This document shows positions 30,026 through 36,489 of a stretch of DNA of 36,489 nt, piece by piece (position 1 is the first letter of the stretch; every line of letters starts with the position of its first letter). The DNA is taken from IMG/VR virus record IMGVR_UViG_3300047319_002135, positions 1-36,489 of that record. One strand, 5' to 3'. The stretch is from a virus. Position numbers and translations under genes: made by a program. The notes beneath the pieces were generated by a model. That model made no database searches and was not told the origin of the DNA. It saw nothing but the letters and a program-made list of their open reading frames with translations.

Positions 30026-30378
30026 CTAATGATCGCCGCGAGAAAATAGTAAAAGATCATCCTTTGCTTTTTATCTATCCAATTTATTTCGAATGCGGTG
30101 AAGGATGGCTTGATATTATTGAACGTTTAGCGGCTAAGTTAGAAGAAATAATAAAAAAAAATAAATCAGAAGCATATTCTTCTATGAACGGTTGTACGCA
30201 AGTTAAAGAAAAATATGGTACGATTCGCTTTTATATGGATTATTACAACGAAGAAATAGAAAAAGCGATTGATGAAGCAAGAATAGAAAGCTCGATTACT
30301 TGTGAAGTTTGCGGAAAAAATGGAAAACTTCAAGGCACTTATTGGTATAAAACCGTTTGTGAGGATCATCAGTTATGA
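30022..30378 (+). CDS. Conserved phage-type protein with CxxC, 118 residues
   Basis: The pattern FECGEGWLDIIERL (about 23-36), QVKEKYGTIRFYMD (about 61-74), then CEVCG and a final WYKTVCEDH is a recurrent phage protein type of unknown function with a C-terminal zinc-ribbon-like Cys/His set. Overlaps both neighbours by 4 bp. Its wide occurrence suggests a useful accessory role in the cell, but none is known to me. Confidence 0.68.
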   Translation: MTNDRREKIVKDHPLLFIYPIYFECGEGWLDIIERLAAKLEEIIKKNKSEAYSSMNGCTQVKEKYGTIRFYMDYYNEEIEKAIDEARIESSITCEVCGKNGKLQGTYWYKTVCEDHQL

Positions 30379-30575
30379 TGTGGATAAGCGTAAGAAATAA
30401 ATGGCCTGAAGAAAAAGGAGAATATAGAGTAAAAGACTGCCGTCATAATCTTGAAGGCACTGCAAAGTATGATGGATATGAATGGGAAGAGCCTAATTAT
30501 ACTTTACCAACAACAGGTTCTTTATTATATCAACGATACACAATAACTCATTGGAGATCAGAAACTGAAAAATGA
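30375..30575 (+). CDS. DUF551-like protein, 66 residues
   Basis: MMWISVRNKWPEEKGEYRV at the start and ITHWRSE near the end are the hallmarks of the DUF551 family, short phage/prophage proteins with Trp-rich strands. Length is typical. Overlapped by ATGA on both sides, in an operon with a metallophosphatase. Function of the family is unknown. Confidence 0.75.
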   Translation: MMWISVRNKWPEEKGEYRVKDCRHNLEGTAKYDGYEWEEPNYTLPTTGSLLYQRYTITHWRSETEK

Positions 30576-31330
30576 TCATTGATTGCATATCCGATTTACA
30601 TGGATTCTATCCCAAACTTAAAGGTGGAGATCTGTTGATTGTGGCAGGGGATTTTACAGCAAAGGATTCTGCTAAGTGTTGGATAAATTTTGAGAAATGG
30701 ATTCGTAAAACAGATTACAGAGAAAAGATAATTATTGCAGGAAATCATGATTCATTTCTTTCCTCGAGAGAAATTCATGATATACGGAAATATTGGAATG
30801 ACGTTGGAATTACATATCTCTGTGATTCAGGAGTTAAGATGTTCTATTATGATGATTCCCCTAAAAAATATAATGAATCATTTATAGATATTGAAGATCT
30901 TTTTCCCCCAAAGATAAAATCTTTAAAGATTTGGGGATCTCCGTGGACGAAATGGTTTCCTGAGGTTAATCCTGAAAGCATAGCATTTATGCTTAAGACC
31001 GAAGAAGAGTTGGCTAAAAAATGGGAATTGATTCCAGATGATGTAGATATTTTAGTAACGCATGGACCCCCATATACAATGCTTGATAGGACAATCGATG
31101 GAGATTATGCTGGAAGTAAAACATTAAGCGATAGAATTTTAGAACTTAAAAAAATAAAACTTCACGTTTTCGGCCATATTCACGAAAACTATGGCGAATG
31201 TCATCAAGGATATAGGAGTAAGCATCCTTTTGATGAAGATTTAAAGCCAATTGGACATCTTTCAGTTAATGCAAGTTACGTCAATGAGAAATATAAACCT
31301 GTGAATAAGCCTATTAGAGTGATTTTATAG
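30572..31330 (+). CDS. Calcineurin-like metallophosphatase
   Basis: 252 residues with all five metal-ligand motifs: SDLHG (Asp8, His10), AGDF (Asp27), GNHD (Asn58, His59), THGPP (about 163-167) and FGHIHE (about 197-202). These cytosolic enzymes hydrolyse phosphomono- or diesters using two metals. In phages such enzymes may process nucleotides, RNA ends or signalling molecules; the substrate here is unknown. Coupled by ATGA to the DUF551-like gene, so presumably co-expressed with it. Confidence 0.87.
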   Translation: MIIDCISDLHGFYPKLKGGDLLIVAGDFTAKDSAKCWINFEKWIRKTDYREKIIIAGNHDSFLSSREIHDIRKYWNDVGITYLCDSGVKMFYYDDSPKKYNESFIDIEDLFPPKIKSLKIWGSPWTKWFPEVNPESIAFMLKTEEELAKKWELIPDDVDILVTHGPPYTMLDRTIDGDYAGSKTLSDRILELKKIKLHVFGHIHENYGECHQGYRSKHPFDEDLKPIGHLSVNASYVNEKYKPVNKPIRVIL

Positions 31331-31399
31331 AGAATATCCATAGAAAAAAATGTTTGAAGATTTTATACTCTCTTTAATAACAACAAAAGGAGAGGTTTT

Positions 31400-32149
31400 A
31401 TGGAGCAAATAGAGAAAACAAAAGAATATGGAAAGTTTAAATTTCTCGACGGAAATAGACCCATCGATAAATATCACGTAAAGAAATTAAAACAGTCTAT
31501 CGAAAAGTCAAATCATCTCAATCTTCATCCAATAATCATTAATCATAATTATGAAATTATCGATGGACAGCATAGACTAGAGGCCGCTAAGCAACTTGAT
31601 GTAGAAATATTTTTCATAAAATCTGGTCTAGTCAATGACGATCATTTAATCGATTGTAATGTCAATCAAAAATCATTTGATGTTGAGAATTACATTGATT
31701 ACTTTGCTATCAAGGAGAAAAAATCCGAATACATTCTACTCAAGCAAATGCTGAAATCTTCTGGATTAAAACCGAAAGCACTTCTGACGCTAATATTAGG
31801 AACTGTTAGCAATAGTATATTAGAATTTTTAAAAACAGGAAAATTTAAATTTCCTTCTAGTGAAGAACCAAATCAAGTATTGAATTTCTATTTTGATTTT
31901 TCATCTTATGTGAAGGATAAACGGCTAAAACCTTTTAGTATGTTTACCAATCACAATTTTACAAGATCTTTGCGCTGGTTATTTAAAACAAATGGTTTTG
32001 ATTCTGTTGTTTTTTTCAAAAAGCTTGATATGCGCTGGTTTGATTTAAAACCTCAGAGAACAGCTGAAGAATGGTATGAGTTATTAACATCAATATATAA
32101 TTACAAAAATCACAATAGGATTGAAGCAGAATATGGGATTACGTCTTGA
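31400..32149 (+). CDS. ParB/sulfiredoxin-fold protein
   Basis: 249 residues, with AAAGGAGAGG upstream. The ParB-like motif IIDGQHRLEAAKQL lies at 53-66, preceded by a KLKQSIEKSN helix and NLHPIIIN strand. This fold is a CTPase or nucleotide-binding module. The rest (about 95-249) is helical with no clear parS-binding HTH. It lies over 5 kb from parA on the circle, so it is probably not the partition partner; phage genes of this type act as transcription or DNA-modification regulators. Overlaps the next gene by 17 bp. Confidence 0.76.
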   Translation: MEQIEKTKEYGKFKFLDGNRPIDKYHVKKLKQSIEKSNHLNLHPIIINHNYEIIDGQHRLEAAKQLDVEIFFIKSGLVNDDHLIDCNVNQKSFDVENYIDYFAIKEKKSEYILLKQMLKSSGLKPKALLTLILGTVSNSILEFLKTGKFKFPSSEEPNQVLNFYFDFSSYVKDKRLKPFSMFTNHNFTRSLRWLFKTNGFDSVVFFKKLDMRWFDLKPQRTAEEWYELLTSIYNYKNHNRIEAEYGITS

Positions 32150-33245
32150 AACTAAAATCGGCGATAAGAACAGTTCTTATGAAGTAGTAGATATTATAAA
32201 TGTTAATGGGAGATATAAGTATAAAATAAAATGTATTTGTGGAAATGAGAGATTTATTGAATCATGTTTGTTTAAAAAATTAAACAAATGCGTTTTTTGC
32301 GAACCAAAAAGTTTTGAAGGTAAAAGAAATGATAAACTGATTTTTTTAAAATATATCGGAAAAAGCTTATATAATGCGAAATGTGATTGTGGAAAAGTAT
32401 GCATTGTCAGAAAAAGATCAAAATCATGCGGTTGCCATATTTTAGAAGAATATAAAAAGAAAGCTGAAAATTTAATCGGTAAGAAAATCAACATGCTAAA
32501 AATAAATGGAATAGATAGACATGAAAATAAAGCTTTATGGTTAAAAGCAAAATGTAAATGTGGTAATAAAGCAACAATAAGAAATGGTTGTTTTGAAGCG
32601 AAAAAATCATGTGGATGTCTACAAAAAAAACAAATTTTGAGAGGTTCTAGTGTTCATAATTCTAAATACAAAGAATCTGAAATTTCAACAATGAAAGAAT
32701 TGTATTTAACTGGTCTTTATAGTAAAAAAGAAATATGCAATATTTTTAGCATGAACATAGCATCCTTAACGAGAATTTTAAAAGGAAAGGCATGGAAACA
32801 TGTAGAAACTGACAAAAAAGTTCTCAAAAATGCAAATAAAGAAATCCTTTTTGAACTTTCACATGTAAAATCATTTGCTAAACATAATTATGAATCATTG
32901 ATAGGAAAACGTTTTGGTTCAAGAACATTAATACAATTAATTAAAGAACCAGGAAAATCCATAAAAGCATTAGTTAAATGTGATTGTGGAAAAGAATCTA
33001 AAATTAATGTATATCCTATTTTAAATGGAAGATCAAAAAAATGTCTTAGTTGCTCAATAAAAAAAGATAAAAATGATCTTATAGGAAAGAAATTTGGATC
33101 GCAGACAATATTAAATATATTTCCACATTCAAGGAATCGTTTGAAAGGTTTAGTGAGATGTGACTGTGGAAATGAAAGAGTAATTCATCTTCACCATATC
33201 ATATATCAAGAATTTCATGATTGTCCTAAATGTTACAAAAAATAA
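32133..33245 (+). CDS. Zinc-ribbon array protein with central HTH
   Basis: 370 residues from ATG 32133 (TTG 32121 would sit on the AGGA site). Five repeats of about 50 residues share G-K/R-x-F/I, a strand, then K-C-x-CG-N/K and a second CxxC or CGC: CICGN...CVFC; CDCGK...CGC; CKCGN...CGC; CDCGK...CLSC; CDCGN...CPKC. Between repeats three and four lies a helix-turn-helix (KELYLTGLYSKKEICNIFSM) like the one ending the HNH enzyme at 2220. No nuclease motif is evident. Probably a DNA-reading protein, maybe a homing endonuclease that lost its catalytic part, or its partner. Confidence 0.7.
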   Translation: MGLRLETKIGDKNSSYEVVDIINVNGRYKYKIKCICGNERFIESCLFKKLNKCVFCEPKSFEGKRNDKLIFLKYIGKSLYNAKCDCGKVCIVRKRSKSCGCHILEEYKKKAENLIGKKINMLKINGIDRHENKALWLKAKCKCGNKATIRNGCFEAKKSCGCLQKKQILRGSSVHNSKYKESEISTMKELYLTGLYSKKEICNIFSMNIASLTRILKGKAWKHVETDKKVLKNANKEILFELSHVKSFAKHNYESLIGKRFGSRTLIQLIKEPGKSIKALVKCDCGKESKINVYPILNGRSKKCLSCSIKKDKNDLIGKKFGSQTILNIFPHSRNRLKGLVRCDCGNERVIHLHHIIYQEFHDCPKCYKK

Positions 33246-33308
33246 AATTATTTTATTTTAAAAATAATAAAGATTTGTCAAAATGCATTCAACCAATAAG
33301 GATGAAAA

Positions 33309-33638
33309 ATGAAATGTAAACTCTGCGGAAAATCTCACGAAAAAGGAACTCCTCACTGGCAAACTATTTCTAAACTTACTGATAAAGGATTTCCTCTTAA
33401 TACTAGAGGATATAAGGAAGCACATAGAGAAGCCAACAAAGCAGAAAAGAAAAAGTTTGGTAAAAAAGCATTCAATGAAATGAAAAAAGTTGATTCTAAA
33501 TTACATTCTCATGAGCTTGCAGGAAAGAATTCAAAAACTGGAAAGATTGAAGTATCAAAGAAAGTTCCTTCGAAATATCGCAAAGAAGTGGCTTATCACG
33601 AAGAAGTTGAAAACAAAATTCTAAGAAAGAAAAAATGA
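33309..33638 (+). CDS. Small basic protein with Cys-pair start, 109 residues
   Basis: MKCKLCGKSHEKGTPHW gives a CxxC plus His near the N-terminus, a half zinc ribbon. The rest is Lys-rich and helical (GYKEAHREANKAEKKKFGKKAF), with VPSKYRKEVAYHEEVENKI near the end. Overlaps the next gene as ATGA. A 63-bp AT-only gap with an ATTATTTT/AAAATAAT hairpin separates it from the preceding gene. Function unknown. Confidence 0.65.
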   Translation: MKCKLCGKSHEKGTPHWQTISKLTDKGFPLNTRGYKEAHREANKAEKKKFGKKAFNEMKKVDSKLHSHELAGKNSKTGKIEVSKKVPSKYRKEVAYHEEVENKILRKKK

Positions 33639-33781
33639 AATATACTGAAAACGAAATAAGAAATCATTTTTGCGCAAATGATTTCTCCATAGAAATACTT
33701 GAAGATAAAATTATTGTAGATAAATCAAATCTCGATATTTCTGATATAATCTATATTCTTTCTCAAAAGTTTAAAATCTAA
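33635..33781 (+). CDS. Small acidic protein, 48 residues
   Basis: Starts by ATGA overlap with the preceding gene. Mixed acidic sequence (KYTENEIRNHFCANDFSIEILEDKIIVD), ending DIIYILSQKFKI, likely a small alpha/beta peptide. Its stop codon lies within the CTAACCTTA arm of the portal control region. No family recognised. Confidence 0.55.
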   Translation: MKYTENEIRNHFCANDFSIEILEDKIIVDKSNLDISDIIYILSQKFKI

Positions 33782-33853
33782 CCTTACCTTTATCCTAGAC
33801 AAGATCTCTTTTTTTGAGTAAAGTGACAAGTAAATACTTTACTATAAGGTTAG
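33779..33853 (+). promoter_or_regulatory. Nested inverted repeats controlling the portal gene
   Basis: Outer arms CTAACCTTA (33779-33787) and TAAGGTTAG (33845-33853) enclose inner arms AGTAAAGT (33817-33824) and ACTTTACT (33836-33843). The outer right arm carries the AAGG ribosome site one base before the portal ATG, so RNA pairing would hide it. CCTTACCTT (33782-33790) and the AGTAAAGT dyad both recur before the head operon at 3472 and 3532. It may be a late operator in DNA, an RNA switch, or both. Confidence 0.55.
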
Positions 33854-33854
33854 C

Positions 33855-35957
33855 ATGACGTGGCCTACTTCAAATCCTGTTGCTAGGGAGTTAGATGATT
33901 TCTGGAAAGAAAGTCAGGCGCTTTGGCAGCAATGGTGGTATGAAGCTGATTTAGATACTAAGATGGCCACAGGTCAACAGGATTATTGGAATACCTTCTA
34001 TAACGTCAATTATCGAAATCAAAAGATGTTGATGTTCAATAAGATCCTTCGCATCATTAATATGATTGGGGGATATCAGCGCGACAATCGATTAGCCACT
34101 ATTGTATCTCCAGGCGATAACGATCCTGACACAGGCCAAACAGCAGATCAACTTACAAAAGTTCTTAGCTGGGTTACAAGAAAAGATGGAACCTACGAAA
34201 AAATATCGGAGTGTTTCGATGGAGCCAATACATGTGGTCTTAATCTGCTTAATGTATGGATGGATTTTAGAGAAGATCCTGAAAACGGAGAAATAAAAAC
34301 TGATCGCATCCCTTTCAATTCTTTCTTAATGGATAACTATTGGACTAAGCCTGATTTATCTGATTGCAATCGAATCTGGACAAGAAAATATATCACAACG
34401 AGACAATTAAGAAGCCTTTTTCCAAAGATTGAAAAAGATCTTCCCTATCTTGGCAAAGGATATGCTGCAAAGGATGGGAAATTTCAATTCTTAGCTCAGA
34501 ATTGGTATCAATATCAGCAGGAAATGTACGCTTATGATGAGTATTGGGTAAAAGATTATAAGGAAGTTAGAAAACTTCTAGATAAGGCGACAGGTGAGAC
34601 TGCTGATTGGAAGGGGACTAAGGAGCAATTTCAGCTTTTAAAGCGTTTTAATCCGAATGTTGAATTAATCAAAGCCTCTGTTCCGACTGTTAAACTGCAT
34701 GTCTTGGTAAATAACCATCTTATTTATGAAGAAAAATCTCCATATGGTCTTGATCGATTTCCCTTTGTCCCATTTATTTGTTACCATTATCCAGAAGTGC
34801 AAAATTATGCTTATCGTTATCAAGGAGTAGTGAGGAATATACGTGATTCGCAAATTGAGCTCAATAGACGGCGAAACAGACTCTTGGATATCATGGATGC
34901 GCAAATCCAATCGGGTCTTATGGTCAAAGAAGACGCCCTCGTCAATCCTGAAGATGCTTTCATGCAAGGACCGGGTAAGGTTCTATATTTCAAGCAATCC
35001 GCCAATCTTGCATCAGATGTTGCACCAATTCCGCCGCCTCCAGTTGCACAAGGATGGATGGAGCTCATTCAAACGATTGAAAAAGAAATCATGGACATTG
35101 TTGGACCAGAAGAGCTCTTTGCACAAAATCTTGGCGCACAAGATATGTCTGGAATCATGATGAAGTTAAAAATGGGAGCAGGTCTTACAGGACTCAGAAA
35201 TATCTTTGATAGACTTAATCAATCGCAAATGTTAGTGGGCGATATCATGTTAGATATGGTTCAAAATAACTTTGGGATTGGAAAAGTTGCAAAGATAATA
35301 GGAGAAAGACCAACTGAGGAATTCAATCAATCTTGGATGACTAAATATACCTGTGCAACAGAAGAGGCTGAACTTACAACATCTCAAAGACAGCTTCAAT
35401 TCCTTCAAGCGATGCAATTTAAGAAGATGGGAATACCTATATCAAATAAATACTTGATTGAAAAGAGCACTCTGCAAGGTAAGAAACAGATCATCGAAGA
35501 TATCATGCAGCAAGAAAAGCAAGCAGGACAAATACAACAAATACAAATGCAACAGCGGCTTGAACATGACGAGATTCTTACTAGATCTTTGGAAGCTAAA
35601 GCTCAAAATGATTTTGCAGCTGCAGAAGAGAGGAGAGCACGAGCAACATCAGATATTGCTCTTGCAAAGGAAAGAACATCTCAAGCAGTGCATGATAGAG
35701 CATCTGCTGCCTTGGATAATGCTAAAGCATTTAAAGAATTGGAAAGCATCGAAGAGGATCGCTTAATTAAACTTGCAAACTTTGTAGTTGATCTCCAAGC
35801 ACGTCAAAAACAGCTTCAAGGTGGAGAGGAAGAAGATTCTATTCAAGAAGCATTAGCTTTAAGCTTACCTGTTGAGCAGTCTAAAGCTGAAAGCAAACCT
35901 AAAAAAATGCAACTTCCCCAACAACCCTCTGGTTTATCCCAGGCTATTTCTCAATAA
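33855..35957 (+). CDS. Portal protein, P22-like
   Basis: 700 residues. The wing/stem region includes YWNTFYNVNYRNQKMLMFNKI and RIINMIGGYQRDNR (about 44-82), FDGANTCGLNLLNVWMDF (about 116-133) and YAYRYQGVVRNIRDSQIELNRRRN (about 316-339), typical of P22-like portals. Residues 500-660 are a long Gln/Ala/Glu coil (QQEKQAGQIQQIQMQQRLEHDE; AAAEERRARATSDIALAKER) like the helical barrel of P22. A Pro/Gln tail ends it. Twelve copies form the DNA channel. Unusually it is separated from terL by 4.3 kb and from the capsid gene by cargo and partition genes. Confidence 0.9.
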   Translation: MTWPTSNPVARELDDFWKESQALWQQWWYEADLDTKMATGQQDYWNTFYNVNYRNQKMLMFNKILRIINMIGGYQRDNRLATIVSPGDNDPDTGQTADQLTKVLSWVTRKDGTYEKISECFDGANTCGLNLLNVWMDFREDPENGEIKTDRIPFNSFLMDNYWTKPDLSDCNRIWTRKYITTRQLRSLFPKIEKDLPYLGKGYAAKDGKFQFLAQNWYQYQQEMYAYDEYWVKDYKEVRKLLDKATGETADWKGTKEQFQLLKRFNPNVELIKASVPTVKLHVLVNNHLIYEEKSPYGLDRFPFVPFICYHYPEVQNYAYRYQGVVRNIRDSQIELNRRRNRLLDIMDAQIQSGLMVKEDALVNPEDAFMQGPGKVLYFKQSANLASDVAPIPPPPVAQGWMELIQTIEKEIMDIVGPEELFAQNLGAQDMSGIMMKLKMGAGLTGLRNIFDRLNQSQMLVGDIMLDMVQNNFGIGKVAKIIGERPTEEFNQSWMTKYTCATEEAELTTSQRQLQFLQAMQFKKMGIPISNKYLIEKSTLQGKKQIIEDIMQQEKQAGQIQQIQMQQRLEHDEILTRSLEAKAQNDFAAAEERRARATSDIALAKERTSQAVHDRASAALDNAKAFKELESIEEDRLIKLANFVVDLQARQKQLQGGEEEDSIQEALALSLPVEQSKAESKPKKMQLPQQPSGLSQAISQ

Positions 35958-36144
35958 TATTTTCTTTATTTTCTTGGCATTTACATGTTTGTTTTTTACG
36001 TGAAGTATAAAGAACAAAAAGGATGACAAAAAGATACACAATTACATGTAAAAATCTATCTAAAGGATAGGAAATATTTCTATCAATATAAATAAAAATA
36101 AATCCTACTAAAACAAAAAATAATATCTGAACAATTTTTCCCAT
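35944..36144 (-). CDS. Two-TM small membrane protein, 66 residues
   Basis: Two hydrophobic helices (QILFFVLVGFIFIYI, about 6-20; FLHVIVYLFVILFVLYTS, about 31-48) with a short loop and a charged C-terminal tail with CKC. Starts 4 bp after the secreted Cys-rich protein gene ends, in the same direction, so likely in one operon with it. The topology is compatible with a holin, but also with a membrane partner of the secreted protein. Its end overlaps the portal 3' end by 14 bp on the opposite strand. Confidence 0.66.
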   Translation of the reverse strand: MGKIVQILFFVLVGFIFIYIDRNISYPLDRFLHVIVYLFVILFVLYTSRKKQTCKCQENKENIIEK

Positions 36145-36148
36145 ATTT

Positions 36149-36352
36149 TCATCTACACTTTTGGGCAGGAGGTTTAGGACAATCAGGTTGCTCTTTACTA
36201 TAATCTAATTTCCATGTTTGGAAATTTTTCCAACATTTTTCCTCATAACCACCGTGATAACAACACCATTCGCAAGCTTGTTTGATTTGTTCTACAAACA
36301 TAACACAAGCTATTTTACATCCTACGTAGAAAGGATGAGGATTTGTTGACAT
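36149..36352 (-). CDS. Secreted Cys-rich protein, C-terminal part (continues from base 1)
   Basis: The last 66 residues of the protein starting at 693; codon 231 (ATG) is at 36352-36350, equal to bases 3-1. Read alone it looks like a small gene with an ATG, but no ribosome site precedes that ATG and the frame is continuous with the larger gene. It carries nine cysteines in 66 residues (GCKIAC, CEWCCYHG, KCWKNF, DCPKPP, final CR), indicating a compact disulphide-bonded domain outside the cytoplasm. Confidence 0.82.
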   Translation of the reverse strand: MSTNPHPFYVGCKIACVMFVEQIKQACEWCCYHGGYEEKCWKNFQTWKLDYSKEQPDCPKPPAQKCR

Positions 36353-36489
36353 ACACGCACATATAATATTAGCAGAAACAGCAAATGTGCTACAGGTGTT
36401 ACAACATGCTCTTTCTTGCTCAGGTCCTCTTGTTTCTCGTATATCGTCAGCATACCCTGCGTTGATATTTTTCTTAGTTATATCAATTG
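36350..36489. repeat. Terminal direct repeat, right copy
   Basis: Same 140 bases as 1-140 with one mismatch (36363 A versus 14 T). Removing one copy closes a circle of 36,349 bp. See the left copy for reasoning. Confidence 0.93.

Noticed and set aside
1-36489. tRNA, rRNA or insertion sequence genes
   Set aside because: No cloverleaf-like segment with CCA-type end, rRNA block or transposase motif was seen on either strand by reading; a tRNAscan run would settle tRNAs.

Overview
The window is one complete circular genome of a temperate-looking, short-tailed (podovirus-type) phage, most likely a phage-plasmid. The first 140 bases recur as the last 140 with one mismatch, so the true circle is about 36,349 bp. 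An open frame that runs off the left end continues in frame at the right end to give one 297-residue protein. The DNA is AT-rich, genes are tightly packed with many ATGA/TAATG overlaps, Shine-Dalgarno sites are clear and the standard code is used. The host cannot be named from the sequence. Sec signal peptides and a lambda/P22-like gene set point to a Gram-negative, AT-rich host. The secreted GT92-type glycosyltransferase and the Cys-rich secreted protein would suit an intracellular bacterium (Chlamydiae- or Legionella-like), but that is a guess.

Layout. (a) 1-3.4 kb: a leftward secreted Cys-rich protein (wrapping the ends), a type Ib partition cassette (ParA ATPase plus small RHH protein, with TATATGG/CCATATA dyads before each gene), then an HNH homing-type endonuclease and small unknowns. 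(b) 3.5-15.4 kb: rightward head and tail genes: small head proteins, scaffold, N4-gp56-like major capsid protein, two related beta-rich decoration-type proteins, tail adaptor, gp53-like tail protein, gp10-like tail stabiliser and ejection-type proteins. (c) 15.4-20 kb: two leftward membrane microproteins, then a tail-fibre operon behind its own promoter region. (d) 19.9-23.3 kb: leftward GT92 cargo gene, a few small rightward genes, then a leftward Red-like operon (Bet/RecT annealing protein, PD-(D/E)XK exonuclease, two small proteins). (e) 23.3-27.1 kb: a lambda-style divergent control region, an HTH regulator, a three-way-junction RNA candidate, an OOP-like antisense RNA candidate, an O-like initiator gene with the probable origin embedded as 11-bp and 10-bp iterons, an unknown early protein with an EIPF tail, and a RusA resolvase. 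(f) 27.3-36.1 kb: membrane/coiled-coil microproteins, small and large terminase, an accessory block (DUF551, metallophosphatase, ParB-like protein, zinc-ribbon array protein) and the P22-like portal.

How it works together. The early region resembles lambda: leftward recombination, rightward replication, HTH control between. No integrase is visible, whereas a ParA/RHH cassette is, so lysogeny is most simply explained as a low-copy plasmid prophage. No endolysin or classical holin is recognisable; instead there are several tiny membrane proteins. The late cluster is split on the circle: terminase, accessory genes, portal, then cargo and partition genes, then scaffold and capsid. Short shared DNA elements (CCTTACCTT plus AGTAAAGT/ACTTTACT dyads) sit upstream of both the portal and the head operon and may restore co-regulation.
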